The translations under genes were made by a program, and so were the position numbers. Shown in pieces: positions 7,885 through 8,525 of a DNA stretch of 8,525 bases. The stretch spans positions 1-8,525 of the forward strand of contig JAAZGQ010000066.1 in NCBI GenBank assembly GCA_012511135.1, in the 5' to 3' direction. The notes beneath the pieces were generated by a model. The model was not told the DNA's origin, did not search any database, and was given only the letters and a program-made list of their open reading frames with translations. Source of the DNA: Bacteroidales bacterium (GTDB lineage Bacteria > Bacteroidota > Bacteroidia > Bacteroidales > UBA1402). How positions within the stretch are numbered: position 1 is the first letter of the stretch; every line of letters begins with the position of its first letter.

Positions 7885-8525
7885 ATGATATCGACAGCTC
7901 TACTCATCTTTTTTACGGCTTTTATCGTTTCCTGCATCGCCATGCCGAATATCATCAAGATTTCGGTCAAGAAACTCTTGTTTGATGCTCCCACCGAAGA
8001 ACGGAAAATTCATAAAAAGAACATCTCCAATCTTGGGGGTGTAGGCATTTTTATAGGATTCTTTTTCAGTATCCTACTGTACAGAATTATCTGTGATTCA
8101 TTGGAACTCAGTAGTTTAGCAGCAGCATCCGTGTTGTTGTTTTTTGTAGCTCTCAAGGACGATCTTATTCCTTCTTCTCCCCTCAGCAGGCTGTTTTACC
8201 AAGTGCTGATTGCTTCAATCATAGTTTTTATAGGCCAGGTTCATTTTGACCACATTCCCATTTTTGAAGCCGGCACGGCCATGCGCCGTTTTGTCAATAT
8301 TTTGTTTTCACTGTTTTTTGTGGTAGGTGTCATCAACGCGATGAATTTTATTGACGGTATTGACGGTCTGGCTGCCAGCCTGAGTGTGTTCCTGAGCCTG
8401 ATTTTCGGTTACATCTTTTACCAATACGGCCAACTGGATTATTCATACACTTCGCTGGCTCTGGGAGGAGCCGTTTTGGGCTTTTTAATTTTTAATTTTG
8501 CACCGGCCCGCATTTTTATGGGCGA
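7885..8525 (+). CDS. WecA/TagO/MraY-family polyprenyl-phosphate HexNAc-1-phosphate transferase (N-terminal part, truncated)
   Basis: These inner-membrane enzymes move a GlcNAc-1-phosphate-type sugar from its UDP donor to undecaprenyl phosphate, the first step in lipid-linked glycan synthesis (O-antigen, capsule or related polymers). I translated 213 complete codons plus two bases before the right edge; family members are usually about 330-380 residues. Visible hallmarks are a first membrane helix at about 3-20, the donor-side segment DAPTEERKIH at 34-43 with LGGVGIF at 50-56, the Mg-binding pair in KDDL at 91-94, the signature NAMNFIDGIDGLAA at 151-164, and FNFAPARIFMG near 203-213. The pattern fits WecA/TagO better than true MraY. 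The ATG at 7885 keeps the first helix; the next in-frame ATG (codon 20) would lose it. The C-terminal part with the cytoplasmic HxxxR-type motif lies outside the window. The gap from the preceding gene is 127 bases, so it may be a separate transcription unit. Confidence 0.93.
   Translation, partial: MISTALLIFFTAFIVSCIAMPNIIKISVKKLLFDAPTEERKIHKKNISNLGGVGIFIGFFFSILLYRIICDSLELSSLAAASVLLFFVALKDDLIPSSPLSRLFYQVLIASIIVFIGQVHFDHIPIFEAGTAMRRFVNILFSLFFVVGVINAMNFIDGIDGLAASLSVFLSLIFGYIFYQYGQLDYSYTSLALGGAVLGFLIFNFAPARIFMG

Overview
The window looks like chromosomal DNA from a member of the Bacteroidota (Bacteroidetes). Three things support this. There is a ruvA gene followed directly by a sprA gene, a gene order typical of that phylum. 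A promoter matches the phylum-specific -33 TTTG / -7 TAnnTTTG pattern. A large lipoprotein belongs to a family I know mainly from Bacteroidales-type genomes. Nothing points to a plasmid, phage, transposon, CRISPR array or RNA gene.

Layout. Minus strand, left third: ruvA (2320-2907) and, immediately downstream, the first 772 codons of sprA (1-2316, running off the left edge). SprA is the giant outer-membrane translocon of the type IX secretion system. The sprA start is a TTG lying in the same frame as ruvA, just after the ruvA TAG stop. Divergent intergenic region (2908-3186): a good Bacteroidota promoter reads rightward and a weaker one reads leftward to ruvA. Plus strand, centre: a ZIP-family metal transporter (3187-3978), then, after 11 bases, a 1255-residue lipoprotein (3990-7757). 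The lipoprotein has a DUF4450-like N-terminus, a probable six-hairpin (alpha/alpha)6 glycosidase-like barrel and C-terminal beta domains. These two genes look like one operon. Right edge: an AT-rich gap (7758-7884), then the first 213 codons of a WecA/TagO-type polyprenyl-phosphate HexNAc-1-phosphate transferase (7885 onward, truncated).

How the genes relate. ruvA-sprA pairs DNA repair with secretion by conserved gene order, not by shared function. The ZIP transporter and the lipoprotein are probably co-transcribed but do not form a standard polysaccharide utilisation locus: no SusC/SusD pair or regulator is visible. The lipoprotein barrel carries a Cys-Cys pair, so a metal-dependent glycosidase paired with a metal transporter is an attractive but unproven idea. 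The final gene starts lipid-linked glycan synthesis and may belong to a separate transcription unit. I found no clearly new multi-gene system. The most noteworthy items are the ZIP/glycosidase-like pair and the ruvA-sprA junction.
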